64,000 bases of DNA from Planctomycetota bacterium. GTDB taxonomy: Bacteria; Planctomycetota; Planctomycetia; Pirellulales; Thermoguttaceae. The notes under the pieces were generated by a model, which made no database searches, was not told the DNA's origin, and worked only from the letters and a program-made list of their open reading frames with translations. Positions within the stretch are counted from its first letter, which is position 1. Every line of letters begins with the position of its first letter. Positions 26,790 to 35,943 of the stretch are shown piece by piece. The stretch spans positions 1-64,000 of the forward strand of contig JAKPGL010000211.1 in NCBI GenBank assembly GCA_029550925.1, read 5' to 3'. The translations under genes and the position numbers were made by a program.

Positions 26790-27692
26790 ATGGAGCGAGA
26801 TTTTCCCCAGATTTCATGGGACGCCGAGACGGAGGCCCAGTGGCGACAATTGGTTCGGCTGGCTTTGGCCGAGGACCTGGGTCGGCGTGGAGACCTGACC
26901 ACCTTGGCCCTGGTGGCGCCGGACCAGCAAGGTCAGGCGGTGATGGCGCCCCGACAGGCGGGCGTATTGGCCGGGCTGCGCGGCGTGCCGTTGCTTTTGC
27001 AGGAAGTGGACCCTCGACTCCGATGGACGGCGATGGTGGAAGACGGTCAGGCGGTAAGTGCTGGCCAGGTGGTTGGTCGGATCGAAGGCCCGGCCCAAGG
27101 TATTTTGGCATGTGAACGGATATTGCTCAATCTGGTGGGTCGGCTTTCGGGGATCGCCACGCTCACCCGGCAATATGTGGAGGCAGTGGGCGGCGCCGGA
27201 GCGGCCATCTACGACACCCGGAAAACCACGCCCGGCTGGCGGCGGCTGGAAAAATATGCCGTCCGATGCGGCGGCGGGCGAAACCATCGCACCGGGCTGT
27301 TCGACGCCGTCTTGATCAAGGACAATCACCTGGCTTTCTGCCGGGGCCGACTCAGCCCGGCTCAAGCCGTCCACCAGGCGAGAAACTACCTTCAACGAAT
27401 CGGCCGACCGGACGCGCTGGTGGAGATCGAAGTGGATCGGCTGGATCAGTTGGAGGAGGTATTGCCCGCCGGGCCGGATGTGGTGCTTTTGGACAATATG
27501 GCGCCAGCGGAGCTTCGACAGGCGGTCAGCCGCCGCAATGCGCTGAATCCCCAGGTAGCGTTGGAGGCGTCGGGCGGGGTTCGGCTGGAGACGGTTCGGC
27601 AGATTGCCCAAACCGGGGTGGAGCGGATCAGCGTGGGCGCCCTTACCCACTCGGCCCAAAGCCTCGATGTGGGGCTGGATTGGGTCGCATAA
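26790..27692 (+). CDS. nadC: Nicotinate-nucleotide pyrophosphorylase (quinolinate phosphoribosyltransferase)
   Basis: 300 residues. It makes nicotinate mononucleotide from quinolinate and PRPP in de novo NAD synthesis. Recognised by E-D-L-G-R-R-G-D-L-T-T near the N-terminus, L-N-L-V-G-R-L-S-G-I-A-T, the active-site run Y-D-T-R-K-T-T-P-G-W-R, G-G-G-R-N-H-R-x-G-L-F-D-A-V-L-I-K-D-N-H, and L-D-N-M. The start at 26790 is preferred because it lies about 12 bases after GGAG and the protein then has family length; an open frame from 26706 would add 28 unrelated residues. nadA and nadB are not nearby. Confidence 0.95.
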   Translation: MERDFPQISWDAETEAQWRQLVRLALAEDLGRRGDLTTLALVAPDQQGQAVMAPRQAGVLAGLRGVPLLLQEVDPRLRWTAMVEDGQAVSAGQVVGRIEGPAQGILACERILLNLVGRLSGIATLTRQYVEAVGGAGAAIYDTRKTTPGWRRLEKYAVRCGGGRNHRTGLFDAVLIKDNHLAFCRGRLSPAQAVHQARNYLQRIGRPDALVEIEVDRLDQLEEVLPAGPDVVLLDNMAPAELRQAVSRRNALNPQVALEASGGVRLETVRQIAQTGVERISVGALTHSAQSLDVGLDWVA

Positions 27693-27962
27693 GAGTCTCC
27701 AAAGGGCCGCCATTGGGGGACACCTAGGGGCGGCAGAAAAAGGGGCTTTCTCCCAGAGGGATCGCTCTCTAATAGTCGCGGCGTATGTCCTTTTTCTCTT
27801 TTCTCTTCCCCCGCGAGGAGGGTCCGTTTTTGCTGGCTTTAGGCCGTTTGACGTTCCCCTGGGGCGACCTATATTTGTGGGGGGATTTTGCAGCTCGTAC
27901 AAGGGGGCTGACTTCTAACAATCCCCTGTCGTATCCAACTTTTATCCAGCAGAGGGTGTTCC

Positions 27963-28574
27963 ATGGTCCAAAGGATATCCATGCGTCGGATCGCTCCGGC
28001 GGGCGGTTTTACCCTGTTGGAGGCGTTGGTAGCCATTGCACTGACGGCCATGTGCGGGGCGGCGGTGCTTTGGGGCCTGCAAAGCGGAGTGCAAAACGCC
28101 CAGTCGGCCCTGGAGCAAACGATCGCCTTGGGATTGGCCCAACAACTGATGGACGAAATCCTGGGCGCCAAATACTGCGAGAGTTTGAGCAATCCTTATG
28201 AATCGCCATTGGGGCCTACGGGTTGGGAATCCGGCGGCCAGGGACGGGAACGCTACAACGACATCGACGACTATAACGGCTTTGTGCGAAGCCCGCCGGT
28301 CGATCCCTGGGGGATTGCCCTGGGGGAGGATAACGGCGACGGCGCAAGCCGACATCCTATCTTCCGGGTCGCGCCGACGTTTCTGGAAGGTTGGACCCAG
28401 GAGGTCGAGGTCTATTATGTGAGTCCCAGCGATTTAAGCAGTCGGTTGCCTGCCGGACAGGTGAGCGACTTTCGGGCAGTGGAGGTGCGGATCGTACACC
28501 AGACGACGGATCGAGGGCGTCGAGAATTGGCCAAGTTGCGGGAGATCGTCGCTTATGTACCGCCGATCCAATGA
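27963..28574 (+). CDS. Type II secretion pseudopilin, GspI-like
   Basis: 203 residues. A short basic leader is followed by the prepilin site G-G|F-T-L-L-E-A-L-V-A-I-A-L, with the conserved Glu5, and a single hydrophobic helix. Only about 170 mostly beta residues follow, fitting minor pseudopilins such as GspI. After cleavage and methylation by a prepilin peptidase (not in the window) it would join a pseudopilus tip. The next gene overlaps its end by 20 bp. A second ATG at 27981 after AAAGGA is an alternative start. The 270-bp gap before it holds no recognised gene. Confidence 0.75.
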   Translation: MVQRISMRRIAPAGGFTLLEALVAIALTAMCGAAVLWGLQSGVQNAQSALEQTIALGLAQQLMDEILGAKYCESLSNPYESPLGPTGWESGGQGRERYNDIDDYNGFVRSPPVDPWGIALGEDNGDGASRHPIFRVAPTFLEGWTQEVEVYYVSPSDLSSRLPAGQVSDFRAVEVRIVHQTTDRGRRELAKLREIVAYVPPIQ

Positions 28575-29448
28575 AAGAGGTTCTGAGGGATTAGGTAGGA
28601 AGGCGTCGGCCTATGGGGCAACGAGCGTGGGATCACGTTGTCCCGGGAACTGGCCTAGTGGGACAAAGAGCAAAAAGACACGGACCAGTTTTACACTCTT
28701 AGAGGTCCTTTTGGCCCTGGCGGTGGCGGTCATGGTGGTTGGGGCGTTGATGGCCTTGTCGCGGGCGGCGGCCATCGGGGCCGCCTATACGGACGGGGTG
28801 GGGCTGACGACCCAACACGCCCGAGTGGTCCTGGACCGAATCGCCCGCACGGTGCGCGAGGCGACGGCCAACGAACAGTTTCCCGGCTTTATCGTGGTTG
28901 CGGATCAGGTGGGGCCGTGGCGGTTTCCAGACACGCTGGTCGTTTGGCATCCGGAGTCTGCGCCGGCCGATCCGACCGGGTTGCCTCGGTTTTCAGAACT
29001 AGTAATTTATTGTTCCTATCCCACGGAACCTGCTTGGTTGATGGAGATTCGGGTTCCCGACGATACCCGCACCGTACCGGCGATTACGGACACGTCGGCG
29101 TGGCAGGCGGAATTGGCGGCGATCAAGGCGTCGGCCTCTCCGACGGCGGTTCGGCTGACGGATCGGATGCGGACCTGCACGAGCGGGGAATTGGGCGAGC
29201 AGCCGCGGGCGGCGTTGCGGTTCGAGGCTCGCTACCGGCCCAGCTTGGAAGAATACGCCGCCTACAAGGCCGGGACCACCGCCTGGACGGCCTTGAGTTG
29301 GCCGCAAAGCATGTACGGTCCTAACGTGGGCTTGCGCCAGGCCTGGGTGCGGATCGAACTCCAACTGGCGTCCGAAGAAGAAAACTCGCAGGAAATCAGT
29401 TATCCCTTTTTTGGTTCAGCCGCCTTGTATTATCCCTTGTCGAAATAG
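28555..29448 (+). CDS. Type II secretion pseudopilin, GspJ-like
   Basis: 297 residues. After a leader of about 44 residues comes T-S|F-T-L-L-E-V-L-L-A-L-A-V-A-V-M-V-V-G, the prepilin signature with Glu5, but with Ser rather than Gly before the cleavage point. The remainder has V-V-L-D-R-I-A-R-T-V-R-E-A, typical of GspJ-type pseudopilins, and F-Y-S/Y-C-S strand patterns. It overlaps the GspI-like gene, implying coupled translation. The leader is unusually long; an internal GTG could shorten it. Confidence 0.72.
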   Translation: MYRRSNERGSEGLGRKASAYGATSVGSRCPGNWPSGTKSKKTRTSFTLLEVLLALAVAVMVVGALMALSRAAAIGAAYTDGVGLTTQHARVVLDRIARTVREATANEQFPGFIVVADQVGPWRFPDTLVVWHPESAPADPTGLPRFSELVIYCSYPTEPAWLMEIRVPDDTRTVPAITDTSAWQAELAAIKASASPTAVRLTDRMRTCTSGELGEQPRAALRFEARYRPSLEEYAAYKAGTTAWTALSWPQSMYGPNVGLRQAWVRIELQLASEEENSQEISYPFFGSAALYYPLSK

Positions 29449-29467
29449 ACGCGGAGGGAGAATACCC

Positions 29468-31057
29468 ATGAGAAATGTCCGAGCAGCCCACTTTGGCAAA
29501 CCTACCGGCGTAGCGGTAGTGATGGTGCTGATGGTGCTGGCCATGACGTTGGCCGTCTGTTACGCCATGCTCCGTACCCAATCGACCACCCTGTTGATCC
29601 AGGAGAACGAGCAGTTGCAGAACCTGGCCCGACAGGCGGCGATGAGCGGCCTGCGAGCGGCCTTGCAGCGGATGCACTCGGCCGATTGGTCCGGAGGAAG
29701 CAGTTCCTTTCAGGAGACGATCTCTTCCAATCAGAGTTTTCAGGTGAGCTATACGCCGGGGGATAGTTTGCTGACGGCGGCAGACCCGGCGTACCGGGAA
29801 CTCCCTTTTCGGGTTACGATCGTTACCACAGGCCGGGCTGTGGACCCCAAATCGCCGCAACGGGTAGTCGTCTATCCAATTCGGGTGGTGGTTCGCCTGA
29901 TACCGCGCAATTTCTCCCTTACACCGACTAGTTGGGGAACGATACAAAACTACACTATTTTCCAGACCCATAGCGAAAACGTGGAACTGGACATCCCCTG
30001 CCAGCTTCGAGGTCGAACGCGCATCCAGGGCAAACTATACATTGCGCCTCGCTATCCCACCTATCTGTCGGCCTGGTGGACCTATTTGGAAGATTTAAAC
30101 AATATGCGGGGGGCCGGCTACGCAGATTGCCGACCTCTGGTAGGTCCAGTTTTTCTCCCCACCAGTCAACAGGAAGCCTTGCATTTCTGGGCGTTGGCGT
30201 ATGCATTGCGGGCCCCTTATTCCAACTTGGCCGCTTCGCCGGTAGGGGCCGATTGGACCAACCCCACCCCGCCGCCCACGTACCAACTTTATCCCGGCGG
30301 GCCGTATTATACAGTTATGCAGCTTCCCGATCAACTGGAAAACGCCTCCTACCAACCCGACCCCATAGAAAATCCCCTGGGTATCTACTATCGGAACGGA
30401 AGCTTGCAACTGCGAAGCAACGTCTCTTTGCAAGGGGCCGTTTTATGTAGGGATACGTTCAGTATTGAGCAATCCAATGTGCGTATTACACCGGCAACCT
30501 TGCCTCCAATGTATCTGAGCGGATATTCTCCTGGCGCCATTGCCCGCTTGCCGTCGGTCGTTTGCCAGAATTTTTATGTCCGGAACACCGGCGGCGGTCA
30601 AATCGAAGGCCTAGTAGCCGTCTTCAACCAATTCCAGATCGATAAAGGGTCGGAAAATGTCGCCTTTACCCTCACCGGACGCCTGATTGCGCGGAAAATC
30701 ATCGTCCGCGAACGCCAACCTTGGGACACCCTCCCCTGGGAGAACCTTTATAACCAATATCAGGCGGAGAAGGCCGGTCTCCCGGCTGCGGAGCGGTACT
30801 TTCCGGTGTGGTTGGGCAAAAAGGGGCGGGACCCGACGCCCCGGTTGACCATCGGCCCGGATCCCGATCCGGCGGCGGTAACCTATCATTGGCCCCGATG
30901 GGACCAGCCCATCTTCCAGCCGCATCCGGACGACGCCACCCCTTTGGACCCGGATCAGCCGGGCTTGCGCTGGGAACTAGTCCGCTGGATCGAACAACCC
31001 AGCACCTCCCAAACGGCCTCAAAAAGTACTAGCAAGAGCCCAAGCGCTAAGAAATAG
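29468..31057 (+). CDS. PilX/GspK-like protein
   Basis: 529 residues from ATG 29468, after GGAGGGAG. The N-terminus is a short basic stretch, then G-V-A-V-V-M-V-L-M-V-L-A-M-T-L-A-V-C-Y, one membrane helix, and a helical continuation rich in Gln/Asn, as in PilX/GspK N-terminal regions, but without a Phe-Thr-Leu-Ile-Glu site. The long extracytoplasmic part includes a strand-rich segment with regularly placed short repeats (C-Q-L-R-G-R-T-R-I-Q-G-K, S-N-V-S-L-Q-G-A-V), suggesting a beta-helix-like surface. The position after I- and J-like genes supports a tip-complex role. Confidence 0.65.
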   Translation: MRNVRAAHFGKPTGVAVVMVLMVLAMTLAVCYAMLRTQSTTLLIQENEQLQNLARQAAMSGLRAALQRMHSADWSGGSSSFQETISSNQSFQVSYTPGDSLLTAADPAYRELPFRVTIVTTGRAVDPKSPQRVVVYPIRVVVRLIPRNFSLTPTSWGTIQNYTIFQTHSENVELDIPCQLRGRTRIQGKLYIAPRYPTYLSAWWTYLEDLNNMRGAGYADCRPLVGPVFLPTSQQEALHFWALAYALRAPYSNLAASPVGADWTNPTPPPTYQLYPGGPYYTVMQLPDQLENASYQPDPIENPLGIYYRNGSLQLRSNVSLQGAVLCRDTFSIEQSNVRITPATLPPMYLSGYSPGAIARLPSVVCQNFYVRNTGGGQIEGLVAVFNQFQIDKGSENVAFTLTGRLIARKIIVRERQPWDTLPWENLYNQYQAEKAGLPAAERYFPVWLGKKGRDPTPRLTIGPDPDPAAVTYHWPRWDQPIFQPHPDDATPLDPDQPGLRWELVRWIEQPSTSQTASKSTSKSPSAKK

Positions 31058-31145
31058 CGCCGCCAGTTTCGTCCGTTAAAGAATAAAAGCGTAAGTCTTT
31101 ATTTTGGAAGAAGTTATATCTTGCAAACCTCCAGGAGATCCGACG

Positions 31146-31412
31146 ATGCAAAAAACGAGTAAAAGCCATGGGTGGATGGTGTTTTTGTGGATTTTTGTAC
31201 TTATCTGCGGCGTGCTAAGCTTGTATAGGACTTCCGGCACCGCTGCGCCGGCTCCGGTCGAACCGTTTGCCAACGCCGTGGCCCAGCGCAGCGAGATGAT
31301 CGCCCATTTGAAGGAAATCCGGGACTTGCTCAAAGAACAGAACGCTCTTTTGAAGAGCGGCGAGCTGCGAGTGGTCCTGGTGCAACCAACCTCAAAATCC
31401 GGCAAACCCTAA
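31146..31412 (+). CDS. Small membrane protein with coiled coil, pilus locus
   Basis: 88 residues from ATG 31146, after AGGAG. One membrane helix (W-M-V-F-L-W-I-F-V-L-I-C-G-V-L, about residues 9-27) is followed by a charged amphipathic helix (M-I-A-H-L-K-E-I-R-D-L-L-K-E-Q-N-A-L-L-K) suited to coiled-coil pairing. The family is not recognised. Because it sits between the K-like and H-like pseudopilin genes in the same direction, a structural role in the assembly platform is plausible. Confidence 0.6.
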   Translation: MQKTSKSHGWMVFLWIFVLICGVLSLYRTSGTAAPAPVEPFANAVAQRSEMIAHLKEIRDLLKEQNALLKSGELRVVLVQPTSKSGKP

Positions 31413-31427
31413 CTCAAAGGGTGGAGT

Positions 31428-32162
31428 GTGTCCGACGGGAATCGCCCATTAAGAAAAGCAATTTTCCGTCCCATAGGCCGAGGCTTTGCCGCCAAAGCCG
31501 CCGGTGCGCCCCCGGTATGGACTTTGGTCCCCGGCGTTCCGAGGCCCGGTCTGGATAGACCGATCTACGGCGAACGATCCCAAGGGGCCGATAAGAGGCG
31601 TTTTGGGTTTCCTCGCACCGCCTTTACACTCATCGAACTGTTGATTGTCCTGGTGGTGATCGGCCTTTTGGTTAGTTTCGCATTGCCTTCCAGCAATCCT
31701 TCCATCTATGAGCAGCTTCGGGCGGTCGGCCAGATCATCAGCGCCGATTTAGCGTACGCCCGCAGCTTGGCCATTTCCCATGGCAGCACGTATCGAGTCC
31801 GTTTTGAAACGACCCAGAACCGATATGTGCTTCAGCACACCGGCGCCGATCCGACGTTGAACACGTTGCCCGACTCGCCTTGGCGCAACCCGGATGATCC
31901 GCCGGACCAACACATTGTTCGGTTGGACCAGTTGCCGCAGGTGGGCGTTCCGGTCCGATTGAAGGCCATCCGCCCCAGCAGTTCCTCCGACGAAACCGTA
32001 GGCGAAGTGGAATTCGGCCCATTGGGCGGAACCACCAACAACACGGCGGTGGTGATCTGGCTTTCGGCCGGGCAGGGTAAGACAGAACGTTTTTTGAGTA
32101 TCACGGTGGACCCGATTACTGGTTTGGTCAGCTTGGCAAAGGTAACCGCCGAAACTCCTTGA
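31428..32162 (+). CDS. Type II secretion pseudopilin, GspH-like
   Basis: Up to 244 residues from a GTG at 31428. The prepilin signature R-T-A|F-T-L-I-E-L-L-I-V-L-V-V-I-G-L-L starts near residue 65, so the leader is extraordinarily long if this start is right; no better internal start with a ribosome site was seen. Ala precedes the cleavage point. The region after the helix (L-R-A-V-G-Q-I-I-S-A-D-L-A-Y-A-R-S-L-A-I-S-H-G) is the GspH/FimT pattern. It lies directly ahead of pilM. Confidence 0.7.
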   Translation: MSDGNRPLRKAIFRPIGRGFAAKAAGAPPVWTLVPGVPRPGLDRPIYGERSQGADKRRFGFPRTAFTLIELLIVLVVIGLLVSFALPSSNPSIYEQLRAVGQIISADLAYARSLAISHGSTYRVRFETTQNRYVLQHTGADPTLNTLPDSPWRNPDDPPDQHIVRLDQLPQVGVPVRLKAIRPSSSSDETVGEVEFGPLGGTTNNTAVVIWLSAGQGKTERFLSITVDPITGLVSLAKVTAETP

Positions 32163-32206
32163 CCCCCCAGAGGTCTTTCCGCTGAACCGATAGGAATAGA
32201 CAGACC

Positions 32207-33265
32207 ATGATCAGTTTTCTTCGTTTTTCCCGTACAGGCCCCATTGGAGTGGATATTGGTTCCAGTGCGGTCAAACTCCTCCAACTCAGTGCGGATCGCC
32301 GCCAGGTGGTCGATTCGGTGTGTTGGGAGTTGCCGCGGGGGGAAGACGGTTTGCCGGTGCGCACCGAAGAGGCCGTCCTGCAGACCATTTGCCGAGCACG
32401 AGAGTCCCACAACTTTCGGGGTCGAGAAGCCGTGCTTGCCCTGGGCGCCGAAGAACTCTTTGTCCAAAACATTCGGCTGCCTCAAAGCAGCGGAGAGTCT
32501 TTGGAAAAACTCGTTTGCAGCGAGGCGGCCAACCGACTTCCTTTCGACGCCGCCGAAGCGGAAATCCGATTCCTCCAAACGGAAGCGGTTCGTCAGGGAG
32601 ATACCCTTCGGTTAGAGGTCGTCGTGTTGGCCTGTACGCGGGCGATTATTCAGCAGAAGGTGGCCTTGGCCGAAAAGGCCGGTTTCGTCCCGGTGGCGAT
32701 GGAGCCTCAGCCGTTGGCCCTGCTCCGTTGCTATAGCAAACAATATCGCCGGGAATCGGACCAGCAGCGGCGAACCATGTATGTGAACATCGGCGCCGGC
32801 GCCACCACCGTGCTCATCGCCCGAGGAAACGACCTCATGTTCATCAAGCCGGTGTCCTTGGGCGGCCGAGATATGGACGCAGCCGTAGCCCATCATCTGG
32901 AGATGAGCGCCGCGGAAGCCAGCGCCCTGCGCCGCCATCACGGCGACCGACGCGCCGACCAACGGGACCCCGAAATCAGCCGCGCCATCCAAGAGGCGGT
33001 GCGCCCGGTGTGGGAACGCCTGGCCAATGAATTGGCGATGTGCATCCGATACTTCAGCATCACCTTCCGGGGCGACCCGCTGTCTTGCCTGGTGCTGGGC
33101 GGAGGCGAAGCCGCCAAAGACTTGGCCGACTGGCTGGCCAACCAACTCAACCTCCCCTGCGAACTGGCCGACCCGTTCCGAGCGTTTGACAACCGTCCCG
33201 CCGCCGGCCGAGTAGGCCAGTGGGATGTGGCGGCCGGATTGGCCATGCACGAGACCACCCAATAG
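32207..33265 (+). CDS. pilM: Type IV pilus assembly protein PilM
   Basis: 352 residues, an actin-like ATPase-fold protein at the inner face of the membrane. The phosphate-1 motif is I-G-V-D-I-G-S-S-A-V-K-L-L-Q-L, the second is Y-V-N-I-G-A-G-A-T-T-V-L-I, and the adenosine motif L-V-L-G-G-G-E-A is near the C-terminus. PilM binds the N-terminal tail of PilN and links the platform to the PilN/O/P complex; the following genes are those partners. A second PilM copy, fused to a PilN-like region, lies at 50122. Confidence 0.88.
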   Translation: MISFLRFSRTGPIGVDIGSSAVKLLQLSADRRQVVDSVCWELPRGEDGLPVRTEEAVLQTICRARESHNFRGREAVLALGAEELFVQNIRLPQSSGESLEKLVCSEAANRLPFDAAEAEIRFLQTEAVRQGDTLRLEVVVLACTRAIIQQKVALAEKAGFVPVAMEPQPLALLRCYSKQYRRESDQQRRTMYVNIGAGATTVLIARGNDLMFIKPVSLGGRDMDAAVAHHLEMSAAEASALRRHHGDRRADQRDPEISRAIQEAVRPVWERLANELAMCIRYFSITFRGDPLSCLVLGGGEAAKDLADWLANQLNLPCELADPFRAFDNRPAAGRVGQWDVAAGLAMHETTQ

Positions 33266-33411
33266 ACCGCACGAAATAGCAGGACCAATATGAAAATATC
33301 TCCCATTCTCCAAACGGGAACCTTCCTGAGCCGACTTGGCCCTCCAAGCGTCGGCCAGGGCAGACAGAACAAATAAGACAGCCTGGAAACACTTTGCCAA
33401 CGGTAACGACG

Positions 33412-34398
33412 ATGTACCAGATTGACTTCCTGCCAGAAGAATATCGATATCGACGAGCGGTTCACCGACAGCAGCTCCGCCGACTGATTTTGTTGGCCTT
33501 TGCCGCTGGCGCGATGGCAGGGCTCTCTTTTTTGCTTCATGTGCATCGGCTCCGGTTGGAAGGGCAATTGGACCTGATTCAGCCGGTGCATACCAGTTTG
33601 GCCGCCCAAAATAAACAATTGCACACTCTCCAGACCCATCTCCAAACCGTCCGCTCCATGGCCGAACTGCTGGCATACCTCAGACATCCCTGGCCGCGGA
33701 CGCAAATCCTGGTGCAACTTTTCCAGCCCCTGCCCGGGGCCTTGATCCTAGAGCAGGTCACCATCGACCGCCAGATGCCGGAAAACCAACCCCCGCAACG
33801 CCCCTTGTCCCGAAGCGAACAGGAAGCGGAAAAGGCCCGATTGGCGGCTATGGCGCCTCCCAGCCGGGACCTCCATCGATTCCGGCGTGAATGCGACCCG
33901 ATGCAGACGGTGGTTCGGCTGAGCGGCGTCGCCCTAGAGGCGACGGCCTTGCACCAATATCTGGCCGCCTTGGAAAAAGCAGATTTATTTACAAAAGTCC
34001 AGTTGATGAACCTAGAAAAGAGTGGCGACCAAGAGGGACTCCGGTTCCAGGTGAGGTTAATCGTTCGGCCAGGATATGGGCAGGCAGGCGGGCCGAAAGC
34101 ATCTGGGAGTTCTAGCGCCGTGGGAGGCCCGCCTGCTTTGCCTTCCTCAGCGCCCAAACCAGGCCAAACCAGTTATGATTTCCCAGCAGTTCCGCTCCCC
34201 CAATATGGTGATTTCGACATTCTTCCACCCTCCGATGGTTTCCAAAGCGTCCGTTTTCCTCCGTCGTGGCCTTTTGGGCGATCCTCTGTGGCGCCACCTT
34301 CTAGGAAATCGAATTTAGGACTGGGTTTTGCCTATTTTTTGTACACATCCCAGCTTTTTTGCATTGCGCATTTTGACGACCTGGAGAATCTTCCATGA
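33412..34398 (+). CDS. pilN: Type IV pilus assembly protein PilN-like
   Basis: 328 residues from ATG 33412 (M-Y-Q-I-D-F-L-P-E-E-Y, a typical PilN opening whose I-D/N-L/F-L-P segment binds PilM); a TTG at 33394 would add six residues. One membrane helix lies near residues 24-42, followed by a coiled coil and a ferredoxin-like domain (V-V-R-L-S-G-V-A-L-E-A-T-A-L-H-Q-Y-L). PilN is normally about 200 residues; about 110 extra C-terminal residues are Pro/Ser/Gly-rich and end in a hydrophobic stretch, so the 3' part may be frameshifted or a true extension. Its stop overlaps the pilO start (ATGA). Confidence 0.8.
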   Translation: MYQIDFLPEEYRYRRAVHRQQLRRLILLAFAAGAMAGLSFLLHVHRLRLEGQLDLIQPVHTSLAAQNKQLHTLQTHLQTVRSMAELLAYLRHPWPRTQILVQLFQPLPGALILEQVTIDRQMPENQPPQRPLSRSEQEAEKARLAAMAPPSRDLHRFRRECDPMQTVVRLSGVALEATALHQYLAALEKADLFTKVQLMNLEKSGDQEGLRFQVRLIVRPGYGQAGGPKASGSSSAVGGPPALPSSAPKPGQTSYDFPAVPLPQYGDFDILPPSDGFQSVRFPPSWPFGRSSVAPPSRKSNLGLGFAYFLYTSQLFCIAHFDDLENLP

Positions 34399-34970
34399 GT
34401 ATCCGAACCGATCGAGGCAACGTATGGATTTTGGTAACCATTTTGATAGGGCTGGGAGCATACGGGTATTTTATTATCTACCCCCAATATAAGGGGGTTA
34501 AAAAATTAGAGGCAGACCTTCGAGAGCTTCATCAGATGGTCGATCAGGCCGGAGATGTGCTGTCGGCCATTCAAAATACGCAAAAAGAACTCGAAAAAGC
34601 CAATAGCTATGTGCAGACTTGGCAAACCGATGCCCCCAATCTGAACGAATTGGCGCCTTTGTTTGGCCAGATTACCCAGCTTGCCAAACAGGCTGGCCTC
34701 ACCCCTACCCGTTTTAGCCCAGGCAACCGAACACCCTGTGATCGGGTGGCTAAGATACCTTTGAGTATCAATTGCCAGGGGAGTTTCACTCAAATCTATG
34801 ATTTTTTATACAAGTTGGAATCTCTTGCCCAAATTGTCTGGATTGAGCGTTTTACCATTGAAAAAAGCCGGGAAGACTCCCAGCAGCTTCAGTGCGAGAT
34901 AAACTTGGTGATTTTTACCGACAATTCTGGAAATTCCGATCAGACAAAAGATTCCCAAAAGCCGATATAG
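34395..34970 (+). CDS. pilO: Type IV pilus assembly protein PilO-like
   Basis: 191 residues. A membrane helix (V-T-I-L-I-G-L-G-A-Y-G-Y-F-I-I-Y-P) near residues 13-30 is followed by a coiled coil (K-K-L-E-A-D-L-R-E-L-H-Q-M-V) and a ferredoxin-like domain with G-S-F-T-Q-I-Y-D-F-L-Y-K-L-E-S-L, which closely matches PilO (G-x-Y-H-x-L-x-x-F-x-x-x-L-x-x-L). It pairs with PilN across the periplasm. It starts within the end of pilN, indicating translational coupling. Confidence 0.85.
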   Translation: MSIRTDRGNVWILVTILIGLGAYGYFIIYPQYKGVKKLEADLRELHQMVDQAGDVLSAIQNTQKELEKANSYVQTWQTDAPNLNELAPLFGQITQLAKQAGLTPTRFSPGNRTPCDRVAKIPLSINCQGSFTQIYDFLYKLESLAQIVWIERFTIEKSREDSQQLQCEINLVIFTDNSGNSDQTKDSQKPI

Positions 34971-35019
34971 GAGGAGAAGCCGATCCAAAGGCTCGCGCCT
35001 AAAGATCGGCCCGAAAACC

Positions 35020-35775
35020 GTGAACGTACGTCGTTTGTCCCAACAACTCCGCCGTGAGGTGAAAGCCAATCCCGGCAAAGCCGCCCTGTTAGGGGTGTTG
35101 CTGGCGGTGGCCCTTTATTATTGGATTCCCTTGGCAGGCAAGTGGTTAAGCCCAGCCAGTGAGGTGGAGGCAGCCCGGGCGCAACCAGCCGCTTCTGCTG
35201 GCCTGGTCCAGACTGCCGAAAAACCTAGTCCTACTTTATCAGGAGGTCCACCAACTCTCCGAGGAACTTTCAGTCCCTCGGAAAAAAGTTCCGAGGCATT
35301 CCCGGCCTGGGATCAATTGGTCCAGCAGCGGCAATCCGACCCTCGGACCCAACCTGTCCCATGGCCCCCAAACCGACGGAACCCCTTCCAGCCATATGAA
35401 GAAGAAAACCTTTCGGAAAGAAATGACCAGGGAGGAGTTCTTTCGGCAGCCCAATCCGCTCGGAAAGGAAAAACACCGTCAGGGTCTGAATCTCAGGGGC
35501 TCCCGGAACCGCCGGAGTCCTTGGAATTGGAATTGACCAGCATTGTCGTAGGCCCTGACCGCCGGGTCGCCCTGATTAACGGCCGACCCTACCAAGAAGG
35601 AAATACCTTTGTTTTCACTAAAGACGGTCAACAATGGAAGTTTCGGCTGAGCCGGATACTTCCTACCGGCGTCTTCCTGGAGTGGAACGATCGCCGGTAT
35701 GAGGTCCAACTGCCTCGAGCCCCATCGAATGTAGAGATACAAGTCGATTCCTCTGCAAAGAACGAAGGCCCGTAA
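35020..35775 (+). CDS. PilP/GspC-like pilus assembly protein
   Basis: 251 residues from GTG 35020. A membrane helix near residues 21-36 is followed by a long Pro/Ser-rich linker, the landmark R-R-N-P-F-Q-P-Y seen ahead of PilP/GspC domains, and a small beta-barrel (L-T-S-I-V-V-G-P-D-R-R-V-A-L-I-N-G-R-P-Y, then G-V-F-L-E-W-N-D-R-R-Y). PilP is a lipoprotein in proteobacteria, whereas here it has a membrane helix as in GspC. It should connect PilN/O to the secretin encoded next. Confidence 0.75.
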   Translation: MNVRRLSQQLRREVKANPGKAALLGVLLAVALYYWIPLAGKWLSPASEVEAARAQPAASAGLVQTAEKPSPTLSGGPPTLRGTFSPSEKSSEAFPAWDQLVQQRQSDPRTQPVPWPPNRRNPFQPYEEENLSERNDQGGVLSAAQSARKGKTPSGSESQGLPEPPESLELELTSIVVGPDRRVALINGRPYQEGNTFVFTKDGQQWKFRLSRILPTGVFLEWNDRRYEVQLPRAPSNVEIQVDSSAKNEGP

Positions 35776-35798
35776 CATTTCCACCGAGTACAGGGACG

Positions 35799-35871
35799 TG
35801 TCATTCCCGGGAAGCGGCAGGCCTGCATTCCCAATCGGCCAACAGGCGGCTGTTGCGGCGCCAGAATGACA
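35799..35871. repeat. Short palindromic element ending in TGTCATTC / GAATGACA
   Basis: A 73-bp noncoding segment bounded by TGTCATTC (35799-35806) and its inverse GAATGACA (35864-35871), placed inside the pilus operon between the PilP-like and secretin genes. It belongs to the same family as the inner part of the 49334-49514 element. Confidence 0.6.
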
Positions 35872-35943
35872 ACAATTTTCCAGACTCCCCTAGTGGGCAG
35901 GCCGGTTATCGATTTCTTTTCCTCGTAAGGTCATGGAAGACCG

